Assembly (NCBI RefSeq): GCF_954871325.1
Contig: NC_088775.1
Coordinates: 84,111,561-84,175,560, forward strand
Source: Gordionus sp. m RMFG-2023
Lineage: Eukaryota; Nematomorpha; Gordioida; Chordodea; Parachordodidae
Reading direction: 5' to 3'
DNA: 64,000 bases
Both the position numbers and the translations under genes were made by a program. The notes beneath the pieces were generated by a model. It worked only from the letters and a program-made list of their open reading frames with translations, did not search any database and was not told where the DNA came from. Every line of letters begins with the position of its first letter. Positions within the stretch are counted from its first letter, which is position 1. Below, one piece after another: positions 34,570 through 47,900 of this stretch.

Positions 34570-35769
34570 CTTATTAAATTTTAATAACAATTGTTTTCAA
34601 AATATTTATCTGATAGACAGGAACACTTGGCAGTTAATACGGCATTAGCTAAACTAAAAACGCGATCTACAGGGGCAGATCAGGGGATTGCGGTATTATA
34701 CTTAATAAACAGCTTTTTTGACGTAGAGAATTAATTAAAAACATATTTTTTTGTTATTTGCAAAAAATTGAGATAAGTTCTCCTCCAATCCATTCTCTAC
34801 TCTCGTCAAAAAAAAGATATCTCGAAATTAACAGTTCTCTAAGGTTTTCAGCATTTTTTTCAATAACGCTAAAGTTTATTTTTAATAGGTTCGTTCTGTG
34901 GAAGTTTTATCCATGACAATTGAAGTTTGAATGCTGGATGTATAATTGCAGAAAGAACATATTGATCTTCATATATATGTTCTAATCTTTGAAAAAAATA
35001 AAATAAATGTAATTAATTGAAGAGTGATAGGTTTAATACCTTTTATTAATCCCATTTAATACGGCGTCTATCAATGGTTGGCTATATTTGAGGCCACTAA
35101 TTTTTATAATTTTAAAATAACTATCGTTATTGTTGGGGTCAAATATCCCAAATGCATTATTTCTTCAAATTTAGTGATTTAACTGAGTTATATCATATAA
35201 AACCAAATAATTAATATTAAAATCAAATGTCGTTTTAAATTGGAACCTGAAGATTTTGACAATATAATATTTTTGACCATATTTTACACTTGGTAAGCAT
35301 TTCATTAGTTCCTTCAATATAGGATGTAATGTAAAACATTTATCATATTTGGCCATAGTAATGATAATTCATCTTATTTTGGATTTTAAGAATCAGATGA
35401 TGAGGATTAAATAATAATATCCATGCTTATGCTAATCTATTAAATTAAAATATAAACAATAATATTCAAATTAATAAACTATGTGTTAAAAAGATTGAAA
35501 TGTGAAAAGGAAATACACAGCCGATTAAAAAATATAAATAATACATTTTTTCAAAAAATTCGGAAATATTAAATTTTTCAAATAAATAAAAATAAAAATA
35601 TTTTTAAAATTGAACGAACGTTAAATTCAAACGCGTTCGTCATAAAAAAGGAACTCGTTTACGTTCAAAGCTCGTCAAAAATAAAAGGAACGCCGTTTAT
35701 CGTTTTTTTCAAAAAAACGAACTTCGTTCATGAACGCGTTTATCTTGAAAGCGTTCGTTTACAACACTA
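34570..35769 (-). mobile_element. hAT transposon remnant, minus strand
   Basis: The 5' end lies at about 35,769, reading (minus strand) tagtgttgtaaacgaacgc. Subterminal GAACG/CGTTC repeats follow at 35,610-35,760. On the minus strand, coding traces run MAKYDKCFTLHPILKEL (from 35,356), FDPNNNDSYFKIIKISG (about 35,140), VLSAIIHPAFKLQLSWIK (about 34,950-34,900) and a C-terminal block NTAIP, then SAPVDRVFSLANAVL (about 34,710-34,650) with a stop between them. The 3' end is not defined. Confidence 0.7.
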
Positions 35770-37658
35770 TTATTTTATTATGCAAATAATGTCTATATTT
35801 AAAAAATGAAGCATTTAAATCATTTTTATTATAAAAAAAACTTATTGTAGATTAGTGAGGATATTATAATATATATGTATATTGCAAAAACTTCTTGTTG
35901 GCTAAGATTTTGCTTCATGGGTATAATGCTAAATTCAGGTAAGTAGCCAGGAACGCGCCTGGGGTGAGTAATTTATATACATAAAATTTATTTTCAAGTT
36001 ATTTTTGAGCATGTAAAATAAATTATTGGAAATAAATACAAAAAATTTACAATTATTAATAACTAAATACTCTGTAAATTTAATAAATATAAATTCTTGT
36101 ACTTTTATGCCCAAAAAATGGAGTTATAAATTATTAGGTTTATAGAACCCTGGAATATGATGATATTTTTCTGCTAAAAATTCGGTTTCATAGGTTTAAA
36201 ATAGGCTGGAACGGCTAAAATAAAGCTTTTATTATTATGAATCATTATAAAATAAATATGTGCTGAAAAAAAATTTGAACAAAAATGTAAATTTTTTGAG
36301 CATTTAAAATTTATATAAATCTGTAAGAAATCTTTATGAGAAAAAGTCGGTCAAGCCCAATTTTTAATATATAAATTATATTTAAAATTTTTTTAAAGTA
36401 GATCAATTACACAAAAACATTCTTAATATTGTAGATTAATATACAAAAATATTCTTAAAAATATTAAATATAAATCGACAAGGTATTTACAAAGAAAATA
36501 CATGCAAATCCTTTGTTATTTAGCTAATATCTTTTTAAATGATTACATAAGTATTTGGTAGTGTTTTTAAAAAATTCCGATTATGGTGATTTTTAAAAAA
36601 TGGTTATATTATATCAAGATGAGTAATATTTTTTTACGAAAATTGTGATTTTGTGAAAGCTTTTTAATAATATTTCAATTATCCTAATTTTTTGGCTTTG
36701 AGAGCTAAAAGTGGAGAGGTGATTTTGTACCCTGCCTCTTCCCTTTGCTCGCTACACTCAGGTAAATTAGAAAATAGTCCTAGTTAACATCAAGCATTTA
36801 CTCATATATTTTTAGATATTTCATCTCCACCTTACTTTATAAATGGGATATTTCATATATCAATAGGATAATTCATAACGCAATCATTCAGACCTTTATT
36901 TACAAATATACAATCAATAAAACAAAAAATCCGATATAAGAATATAATAGTAGTTTCTACATTCTAATAATCTTAGGCAATTAATAAATACCACTCGATA
37001 TTATACATACATATATTCATTACGAAACATATCTAATCAACAAATATACTAATTCACAATATACAAATAATATAATAGTATCCATTGTATCAATAATAAC
37101 TTAATATGTATTATAATGCAATCATACATGTAATTTCCACATCACTACACTTACTTGTTCAGATCAGGTCTTGATACAAATTAAAAATTCTTCGATTATA
37201 AGCAATTATAGATAATTTTTTACTATGGGTTATTTACTGATAGGTTATAGGATAATCAGCCTGTATGTAAAATTTTTATTGGCCATAAAGGATGCAGAGA
37301 ACAAACTTTTAAGAGCACATGTTTAGAGGATCTCCAGTTGATTATATATTAGTTATTTGTTGCGCATTATATTATTTATTCTCGTGTATTGATTTTTTTT
37401 ATTTAGTAGTTATCACATAATCAATTACCATAGATAAAACGAGACAATATAAAATTAATAGGCAAATTTAAATATTGTTATGCAGTATGGCAATATTGTA
37501 AGAAAATAAAATATATAATTAAATCGTTTAAAAAATTAAAATACTAAGGTTTGGAGAAAATATTTTAGGAGTAGAGGAATCAAGGATTTACCAGATTATA
37601 TTGCATTTATCAACCAGCTGATTAAGCACCTTTTGGAAACGGGTTTTATAGAAATGAC
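35770..37658. other. Long non-coding spacer
   Basis: About 1.9 kb without a recognisable gene. An open stretch at about 37,570-37,658 (SRGIKDLPDYIAFINQL) lies just upstream of the next gene and outside the duplicated part. It could be a stray exon, but nothing identifies it. Confidence 0.35.
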
Positions 37659-38855
37659 ATGCTCTTTGGAAAACTATCTTATCTCAAAATATTAATTTAT
37701 ATTACGATATTTGGAATAATTCAATTTATTATATATCAAAAAATTATCAAAAATAATATAGAATTAACGGTTGATATAAAAAGCTATAATCGCAAAGATG
37801 TTATAAACTATAATCACCAAGGCTTGAAAGGAATAAAGTTGTTAAATGTGAATTTTATTAAACTTTTTTTGAATATTAGCCCACAAGATATTTATCTTTA
37901 TGCCCAATATATGGGTGTATCTCAAGATAAACATAACAATTTTATATGTTTTAGTTCAGGTAAAAATATACCCTTGAAATATTTGAATGATGACTATTGT
38001 GATTGTGAAGATGGATCTGATGAACCTTCAACATCTGCATGCAGGGGAAATAAGTATTTTTTAAATAGATTACAAAGTTTCAATTTATTTTTAAGATTTT
38101 TTTGTGACTATCAGTTGCCATTATTAAATGACAAAAATATTTTTCATGTAAATTTTGTATATTCAACTCAAGTGGATGATGGAATATGTGATTGTTGTGA
38201 TGGCTCCGATGAGTGGAGCGATAAGATTGTAAATATGCTATTAAATTAATAACTTTGCAATAGAAAGGAATCAAGCAATGTAAAAACACATGTGATAATC
38301 TTTTGAACCATTTTAAATTTGAAGAAAATGAAAAATTGAGAGGCAGAAGAATAAAGCAGTTATATATCAAGCAAGCAATAATAAATCATATTTCGCCAGA
38401 TGTAACACAAAACAAATTTTTTATATATTTATTAATTTGTAGCTATATGGTGTGAAAAATGAATATTATCATTTGAAAAAAAAGTGTATTAAATACAAAT
38501 TTTATCAATATGAATATCATATTTGTCCATTTAAAGAAAGCAAACAAATTAAATTATTACCAGATGGGGAAAAGAGTGTCCTAAATATTGGTAAAAAAAG
38601 TATTTGGTTAAAACCTAACCAGATTTTAATTTATGATGGTGATTCATCCACATGTCCAAATATTAATAAAATGTTTCAAAATATTACAATTATAGGCAGA
38701 CATAGCATTGTGAGCATTCTACTATTTTAATTTATTATTCATATTTTATTATATAGTTAAATTTTAAGTGCGGTTCAGAAGATAAAATCTTGACTTTAAC
38801 TGAAAATGAACCCTGTTTTTATACATTCAACATATTAACACCAGCAGCATGTTGA
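37659..38855 (+). CDS. Glucosidase II beta subunit-like protein, compact form
   Basis: Four exons: 37,659-38,228, 38,264-38,401, 38,443-38,709 and 38,757-38,855, with GT-AG introns of 35, 41 and 47 bases, all in frame (357 residues). N-terminal hydrophobic signal or anchor at residues 8-26. Two Asp/Cys-rich LDLa-type repeats follow: NDDYCDCEDGSDEP (110-123) and VDDGICDCCDGSDEW (172-186). Next comes CKNTC, then an MRH-type lectin domain (LYGVKNEYY, HICPFK, Gly-Arg-His-Ser) ending TENEPCFYTF and LTPAAC. In the family, this subunit holds the catalytic alpha subunit in the ER and binds N-glycan mannose. Odd points: the acidic middle region is reduced to about 45 residues, no HDEL-type retention signal follows TPAAC, and the family's Cys-Glu-Tyr reads Cys-Phe-Tyr. 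A 42-base optional intron inside exon 1 (from 38,054) would bring the Cys spacing closer to the family. The start codon is the least certain part. Confidence 0.8.
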
Positions 38856-39133
38856 TAGCAATAATGTTTATATATGCCATATAAAATGTTACATTCATTA
38901 ATTGTTGGTAATAAAAGTGATCTAATCATGTGATACTTAAAGAACATATCTTTTGTAAAAATTAGCAGTAGTTTTAAATCTAAAAGATTATAGCCTATGA
39001 CATTTTATAGACTAGCCAGTTACACATAGAATCCATGGATCAGGAATTATCAAAAATAAGATATATAAAAGTTAACACCTGGTTTGGTTTCCTACAAATT
39101 AAAATTTATTTATTTATAAAAAAAATAAATATC
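38856..39133. other. 3' flank of glucosidase II beta-like gene
   Basis: Duplicated with 16,331-16,830. No further exon is recognised. Confidence 0.45.
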
Positions 39134-39141
39134 CTAAAAAC

Positions 39142-40430
39142 CAGGGTTTCGAACCGTTAAGTATAGCAGTTCGGTTCGTTTTTTAGTTTAAAATTTTATA
39201 AAGGTTTTGTTCCATTCCGGTTTTTTGAAAAATCCATATTGGTTTGGTTTATAATTTATAACGGTTCTTTTTGGTTTGTTCCAGTTTTTATAAATTTGAT
39301 TTAAAAAAAATTAATCATAAACCATATATATTAATCTTAGAGAAAAATCTTTTAAAATATTTTTATTTTCTTATTTAATTTAACCATGATAATCTAATAA
39401 ATATTTTAATTATTAGTAAATATAAATTAGACAATTAATTTTTTTTATTTCAAAAATAAATAAGATAGATAAAACAAACATGCGCAAATATAATGAGGAA
39501 TAAAATAACGCATAAATATAATGAAATTTATACTATTTATGTTTAAAAAGAGAACTAGAACAAATAATTAAAATATTCCTAATATTCAGGATTTAATTTA
39601 GTTCTCTGCCAAGAAAAAATGCTCTTTATATACCTCCATAGCTGGAACTGCTAGCACAATTATAGCTAACCTATAATACATTTTCCAAATAATACAAAAG
39701 ATTAGTAACTTTTTCTAATCTCTCTATATTATCAAATGACCGAATTATATATTCTATTTCTATATGTTTATTATAATTTTCTCCCTGAGAATTATTCTTA
39801 TTAAGGCATTCCGACTTTGATAAATCTTCAAAATCATTATCTAAATTATCTTTCGAATATGAACACGTAGGCATAGTATCTAGAATTTCAATATGATTAT
39901 TATCAAGTTCCAAGTTTTAAAAAATGTTTTTTGGCAATCTCTTTTTATTCAAATGTTAAAAATCAGTACTTGATTTTTATTAGATGTTTGTTATTAATGG
40001 TAGAATTATATGATTTTTTCCTAAATATTAAAAGCTAATTAATAATATAAGAATAAACTTGTTAATTTAACCAAGAATAGTTTTAGTGATTTTAAGATTA
40101 TATCTTATCTAATTAACTGGTAATTTGCCTATTCTCTATTAAATTGAGTATTTAAAGTAAAAACAATAAACTTGGTATTGATTGATATGTAGATTATATA
40201 AAAAAATTTAATTATAAGAAATCACGAATTTAAAAATTGCTTTCAGGGAAAATTTAAATTTTAAAAATAGGTTAATAATTTAAAATCCATTATTTTTTAA
40301 AACCGGTTTAAAATATTTATAACAATTCGGTTGGCTCTTTTTATATTTTCTTTATAACGGGTTAGTTACGGTTATGGTTTAGAAAATTATAACGGTTCAT
40401 TCCGGTTTGGCGGTTCGGTTTGAAACCCTG
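39142..40430. mobile_element. hAT element with perfect target duplication
   Basis: Ends cagggtttcgaaccg and cggttcggtttgaaaccctg. Exact 8-base flanks ctaaaaac (39,134-39,141 and 40,431-40,438). A minus-strand frame of 80 codons at 39,671-39,913 (acidic, Asn-rich, no recognised domain) is disrupted in the truncated copy at 16,842-17,628. No hAT catalytic motif is found, so it is non-autonomous. Confidence 0.88.
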
Positions 40431-40438
40431 CTAAAAAC

Positions 40439-41924
40439 AAATATAAATATTGGTGACTTATTCCTTGCAAAATCCTTAAAACATAATTATATTTTAAAAA
40501 TAAATCCTGGCTTAGCCCAAATTTCCCTCATTAAGCCAATAAAAAAAATCCATATAAAAATTTCTAACCCAATAAAAAAGTGAGTGCTGTTAATCTTTGT
40601 TTCCTTTTTCTAGTAATTTAATTTTATAAATTAAATAACAAAATGATAAATTAATAAAAAAAATAAGAAAATATTTATGAATTATTCAATAAATATACTA
40701 CATTATTTTTTTTCCTATCAGCAAAAACTATGTTAGTATAGATGCTCTGAGGAATATTTCTTTAGTTATATATTGATTTTTTTAAAAAGTATATATAATT
40801 TTAAGAATAAAGGGAATAATATTAAAAAGGAAACGGAATAGCATATAAGATAAAAGATTTAATGATAGGATAAGGAGGGAAATATTTTTGAAAGAATACA
40901 TAAGTTGGGATCGATAATGTATGTCAAAGTCGGAATTTTTTTCCGATTCCCACCAAAAAAAAATGGTTAAAATTTATTTTGTTCATACAATATATAATAT
41001 AAATGTTGATTACTACTACATTTTTGTATCTTTTTAGAGGTTTATTAAGTTGTAGTGTCTATCCTGAAGATATTATTTATTAGGCTGGCGTTATTTGTTT
41101 ATCTTTGAAATAATTTTATAGTGTAGAATAAAAAAAATATATCTTTCGGGAGTAATCTGTCAGATCCTTTGGCTAGGAGATGATGGTAATATCATCTGGA
41201 ATGGAATTAAGTAAGTTCCATTGGCTCAAAGATTGATAGAAGGGGTGATTCTCCGCGTGAGAACCTGCAGTGGATTATTTGATTTGGAGGGGATAGCGTT
41301 GCTTTATAGATGGAGAACGATGAATATATATTTAAACCCAGTAATGCATTTTTTTTAAGATAAACGAAGCAAAAAAAGAATAATTGCATTGTCTTTATCA
41401 CAGATAAATTCTAATTTTATTATTAGATTTCATGTTATTTTTCAAGCCTGAACCCATCCCGATTTAAAAAAGATTTGTAGGCTAAAGCTTCGCCTGATTT
41501 AAAAAATATTTATAGATCTAAACCCGGCCCGAAATATTTTTAAATTTGTATGCCCGCTTGTGCCGACAAAGACTGAAATTGTAATTCAGTCTTTATAGTT
41601 CGGAATAGACAAATTTTTTAAGTTATTGACAAATGTCTCAAAAATTTTCTAATATTTTAGGATTACATTTAAAATTTTTTGATATTTGTTTATATTTATG
41701 AATTATGATGATCCTTACAAATCAAATGATTAGTCATAAATTAAACAATTTTTTTAAAAAAATAAAATTAAAAATTGCATACGATATAATATAAATATTT
41801 AAGACTTGCAATTTCAAAGACTTTCTAAAATAAATGGCCATACAAATCACATTATCAGAATATCGTCTAGATAGATTTCTTTCGTTTAAAATATAAATTC
41901 CAAAGATCAATCAATAGATTTTGT
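40439..41924. other. Intergenic region between convergent genes
   Basis: No gene recognised. A G+C-rich patch at about 41,445-41,560 with CCCGGCCCGAA-type words looks like a decayed MITE of the 30,557 / 44,112 family. The 3' ends of both the glucosidase II beta-like and TBL2-like genes face this region. Confidence 0.45.
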
Positions 41925-44900
41925 TTATTTCCCCGACGATAATCGTTTAATTAATGACTCCATCTTCGATATTTCTTCCTCTAGCTTTTTATTGCCGGTA
42001 ATGTCATTTGGGTTAGATTTTTTTTTGAAAGATAATTTGTCTATCTTAAGTTTATAAGACGAAACATTGTGAAAAACGTATATTCGCTTGTCGCTTTTGT
42101 GACCTATCAAGAGGTATTTGTCGTTATCGTAAAAGCACATTTTGAATAAGCCATCTAAATTACATGATAGAATATATATATTTTAAGAATAATCGTATCT
42201 AAAAAAAATTGAATAAAAGATATTAACTCTTAAAGACAATTGACGCGTACACCTACCCTTTCTTCTCCACAAATAGCAATTGTCATTAAACTAAGTTTAT
42301 ATTAAAAGTTACATCATCAATGTCCGTTCTTTAGCACTTTAAAATTTATGTTTATAAAAACTACCTTCCTTAACTCCTTCGAAAATGGTGTCTATAACCA
42401 TAACGTTCAATATATTGTATAGGCTCAAATTCTTTCCGCCATTTTCCTCGTGGGATAAAAGAGCCAAACAATTGCATTCTTCGGCTAAAGCTACCAACAC
42501 TGTTTTACCATTAGTGATCTCCTCATTCTCTTCCTCGTTTTCCGATTCTAATTGTCTTTTACCTTTCGCTTGACTAACATATTTGGGGTTACTTTTAATT
42601 ATTTTTTTATCTCTTGATTTAGGTTTATTAGTGTGCGAGTCGGTGTCTAAGCCTTTGAGAGTTAAAAAACTATCTATAATAACATTCGGTTCAGACTTAA
42701 TCTTGCCTGTTGTGATATCTATTTTTTTTTAAATAAAAAAAGGATTTCTCAACGATATTAAAGGTCTCCAATAAAAAAATTAAGGTTGGAGGGAGGAGGA
42801 AGGGTAAATATGGCATTAAGGGGTCAAGGGAAGATAATAAGATGAGGTAGTCATTAATATTAAGAAAACATTTAAACTATGTCGATTTTATTTTTGATAG
42901 AAAAATAATTAAAATTAGATGCATTTATTTTAAATTTATTTAGATATTTCCAAAAAATTTAAATTAATGTTAATCCGGACCGGAAACCGATTGCAAAGAC
43001 CATAACAGATAACATTTTTAAAAATAAGTCTTCACCGTTTCATTCAATAGATATAAATGATTTAGCGATACGTATTACAAAATGGAGGTTTAAAATTACC
43101 TTTGTAACTTATTTTATTGTTCAACAACAAAAAAAGACTATTTACCAACTTAAAATGTTTCGTTTTAACATATTAAAATATTTTGATCATTATATTATAG
43201 CTCAAAAAAAAATCTGAAATTTAAAATTGAATGATCAGTCACCCCTAATTTATACGCTCAATTGGAACGCTTGGAAAAAGAACTATTATTAAACCTTCTT
43301 TTTTTATGATGCAGTTTTAATTAAGTTTGAAAATTTTATTTATGTACCTAACAATTCACAAATCTTCCATGAATTCCCGCCATTTACGAAAGCGATTCTT
43401 GAAAAAATTTTTTTTAAAAAAAAATAATATATTAATAAATATATTTAATTTTAAATAAATATTAAATAAAAATATTTCCCGTGCCACCCTGAATTCTGAG
43501 TTAACATGAATTCGGGGCGTACAAAATTCAGAGTCAAAGTTTATTTTCTAGATATCTAAAATCTCTGGGTAATAAGTGAAAAAAAGATTTAGTTCTAAAT
43601 ATGAAAAAAAATAATTAATGTCTATACTTTGAAGAATCGAAACTGAAAGCGAAAGATTTGACCATTTGGTCGCGGGACAAATCAGCGAAATTTTCGATTT
43701 TGTCAATTTGATCCATGGAATAATTTATCAGCTTCCACAACTTTATCCCTTTAGTTGCGCCTATTTTTTAAAAACAAATTAGTATTTTATAATTAGTTTT
43801 AATCAAAAGTTATAACTAGTGAAGATCTCAAAGATCAGTAATTTAAAAACCTATGAACCAGATCTCTTTTTGGAAAATTAATCTGGTCTAGACCGAATAT
43901 TTTTTTCAAATATCGGATGAAAACCGTTCGTTGTTCGAGTTTACCATTCAAATGTAACAAAATGATTGAAAACTATTCCCGAGATTTAGAAAATGTGAAT
44001 AATCCTTAGGGATTCGGATTTTTTTAATTTTAAATCCTTTATTCAAGACGATTTTTATACATTTTAAAAATTAGATTTAATCGGAAAGTATTTCAGTAGC
44101 TGAGTACCCATTAGTGATCTGCATCGGGCCTAATTTTTCAAGCCCGGTTCGGCCCGAAATTTTTTTAAATAGTTTTGCCTGGCCCAAAACCAAAATTTTT
44201 TTTGAAAAATTTTACCGACCCGGCATGAATTTATTTAAATATAGAAATTAATTTTTATAATTACTCAAAATAAACGATATATGTATGTTATATGGCGTCT
44301 AGTTTCCATAAATAAAATTAAATATTTTTATTTTACATAAGAATTCAACATGAAATTGATAAATTTAAATATATTGAAAAATTTCCAAGATACGACCAGA
44401 CTTGGCCCGAATTTTTTAAAAAAATATTAGGCCCGACCCAGTCCGAACCCGATTGTTTTTTTTTAAAATAGGCCCAGCCCACGCTTACTTTTGCCGATCT
44501 CTAGTGCCCATACTGTGAATTTCTTGACATCCCCAAACTTAGTTAATAGTGATTTGACAAATTATATAATAATGCATTAAGCATGTAAATATATTTAAAA
44601 AAATATTTTTTCTTTAAGTGAAGTTAGATAAAATAACATGCAAATGGGCAGCTAAATTAGTTTTTACCCTGAGCCGGCAAATGTCTCGGCACAGCGCTAA
44701 CCCTAACCAATATAGCTGAAAAATATTTAATCGACTCTAACCCATATTTCTCTACCTAATAATTCTTACATACTTGTTTAACATATATATTATAATAATG
44801 TAAATTTATATACATAAAATAAAATAACAAAAAAAAGAAAAGTAAAAAGATCTGATTGGTTTTTAAAAGTATCGGTCCGATCTTATATTATTGGAAAACG

Positions 44901-47900
44901 CAAAATATCGGTGCCGAGATATTTAATATCGGCACAGCCCTAGTTTTTATCATATAATAGTTATAAATAATATATTTATATTGAACCACGAGTAGCAAAT
45001 AGTCTTGAGCAGGGCGACAAAATACATTCATTCAATGAGAGTTGTTCCGTATTGAGTCGATATAACTCCAAACCTAGGAAAATATAAAATTTATTTTTAT
45101 ATCCAAATTAGAAATTGTTAGGAAATACTTAAATCTTAACCCCCCCCCCCTCAAATATATTTGCACATTTCGTGGATATATATTTTTTCCTACTAACAAA
45201 TATTTAGTCAATTAATAACATTCATTAATAATCAATCTAAATAGTCTCATCACACCCGTGGGCGAAGGGTTTAAGCGTTTAGAAATTTGGATATATTTTG
45301 AAATAAGGCCAATATTATATTAAGTTGAGACTTGAAAAAAAAAGATCTGATCTGGTTAAAACCGGTTCCTGCAAATTTCAAAATGAGTTCCAGTTCGTTC
45401 TTAGATTAGATTTGTCCCGATTCTTAGGGTTCAAACCCTTTTATACTTTCTAGATTGATAAAAGGGCCCTTCAAGGACCTATCCAATCTGATCAAATTAA
45501 TACCGGCCTAACTCGGTAGGTTGAGCTGGACCCTGATTTTAACATTTTCATTTGGGTTGGGATAAATCCAGATCTCAGAAAAATTCGGATCTATCATTGA
45601 AAAAAATTTGATTTCGGGCCAGATCGAAAAAAATTGGGCTCGCTTATAAGGGAGTCTATTTATAAATGAAATAAAAAATTATTTATATTTAAATATGCAA
45701 AAATTACCTTTAACATTGGTTATTATTATGGTGCAATCCCGATAATACGATAAAATATAGACGCCACAATTAGCTACTTCAAATCCGATCATTTTTTTTG
45801 AATATAGCTGTTTTTAAAAAAATAAATATCGCATAATATAATAAATTTCGAAAGTTATCGATATTTATAAAGAAATGAGAACCCAAACCCTGAACCCTCG
45901 ATATTTCGCTGAACCCAAAACTCTTTTTTAAAATTTAGGGTTAAGGGTCCAAGTTTTTAAAAAAAAAATTTTATTTTAAACTTTCGTTTAATTTATTTTA
46001 AATTATATGTTAAAAATAAACTTGTAATTTTTCATTTATAAAAATAATTGTTTTTTTTTATTCAAAAAAAAAATATTAATTTAAAAAAAATATTTTTTGA
46101 TCATTTTTTCCGTTGAATCATTTTTGTTATATTTTAAGTGTTGGCCATTTTTGGCAAAAATTTTTAAATTTTACCCAACAAAGCAGATTTTAAAAAGTTT
46201 TTTTAATAAAAGATAATATATAATAATATATATTTTATAAAAATGGTGGTTATTTATTTATAAAGTAAATTGAATTGTAGCATTATATTATATATAATAT
46301 ATAAATTATTTTTATGGCAATACTAATTAATAAATTTAAAAAAAATGATGTTTCTGTTATTTTAACAAATTTTTATAAGTCATTATTTTTCTGGTCTTCA
46401 AACCCTGAACCCAAACAGGGTTCAGAGATTTTTCATTGAACCCAAACTCATTTTTCTAGAAGGAGGGTTCACATCCCTGGTATAAAGGGTAGGGATCCAA
46501 TTTAAAGAACTTATTATTACGATGAAAAGTACACAAAGTAGAGGCTTGCAAAATCGAAATTTTTTGGCACGAGCTTACTAGGCTCCCGGTAGAAATTTTT
46601 TCTTAGATTTAAGCTCGGCCCAGCCAATTGTGGCCCATATTATTTTTAAAAAAAAGGATAAATAGGGACGAAATCTTAAACTCAAAACATTTTTTCCCAA
46701 AATTCTCTATTTTAGGATCCAAATGAGCAAAAAAATCGAGATTTTGGCCGACCCCTTTCAATTTCGATAAAAATTCGTAGGCACCTTATAAAAAAATAGT
46801 GTTTTTTTAACCTTTTACTGATGTAAAATAATTAGTTTTAAATCAAAAGCTAAATTAGTTCGAATATTGAATCTAGTATTAATAACTTGAAAAATTGATC
46901 TCGTTAAAAGATTTTATTAGGGGTAATAATACTTGATAATTGTGGGGAAACATAAAATTTTTATTTTCTAATTATTCTTTCAACTACTTTTCTAATAATT
47001 TCTTCAATAATTAGTGCGGCTGGGTAATTATAAAAAATCGCGAAGAATATGTTTTTAAAAAAGGTATAGATAGCGCTACATATGAGGTCCCACCTATATT
47101 TATTAATGAAGTTACCACCGGTCCTGCAAGGCTCCAATACAAACAAAGTGATCATTCACTTTATAGTCAAATTACGGAGGTAACCACGATGATGATATAA
47201 GAAATCAATCACCTCATGAAAATGAGAATATTTCAGGGAAAGGGAAATGTAAAATGATACCTTAGGCAAATCAAAATGCTTGTAAGATTTCGGCGATTGC
47301 TTTTTGGAAATCGCGAATACCCTGAGGATGTTAGACTCAGCTAAATGCGAAATAAATGCTCTAAAAAAATATTCATTTTGAGATATAATTAGTGACATAT
47401 AATATTATCCAGACTGACGATGCATTCGTAATAATGCATTTGAAAGCGTTGTTGAATGCAAATCAGCTGGACCCGCCATTTTGGTAACCCATATAGTAAT
47501 TATTATCATGTTAAAAACTACTATTAAATTGATAACTTGCTTCCTTATTATCTCGATGATCAGGCAATTCTTTAATAAAGTTGCGTCAGACACAGGAATA
47601 AATTGGCCTCTCGCTTTAAATTTTTAATAATGATATGGGTAACCAAAATGGCGTCCCCAGCTGTTTTCATTGATGTATTACTTTTAATGAATGCATCGTC
47701 AGTCTAGGTATTATTATGTCATTGGGTATAATTATAGATATAAAATCCTAATCCTAAAAAGTGCAACATGTCGTTATTTTATTTTTGGAAAAATATATTA
47801 TAAATTTATTTTTTTTAAATTGCATATATTTTAGTGTACTTGTTATCAGGGCTAAATCTAATAATATCGCAATAATCTGGCTCCAAATTTAATCTTAATG

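Noticed and set aside
34620-34735. Plus-strand open stretch (HLAVNTALAKLKTRSTGADQ) that looks like the end of a host gene
   Set aside because: The reverse complement is the conserved hAT C-terminal block (FIKYNTAIP, then SAPVDRVFS), so the plus-strand frame is its shadow.
37570-37658. Open stretch just upstream of the glucosidase II beta-like start, possibly its first exon
   Set aside because: It lies outside the duplicated segment, matches nothing in the family and has no clean splice to exon 1.
39671-39913. 80-codon acidic minus-strand frame as a host gene
   Set aside because: Entirely inside a hAT with perfect target duplication and disrupted in the other copy; kept only as a note on that element.
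47405-47593. Minus-strand frame with VSDATLL that resembled the missing TBL2 segment
   Set aside because: It lies inside a long-TIR MITE and lacks in-phase splice sites. The true exon (FSPDN block) is at 47,840-47,902 with perfect phase.
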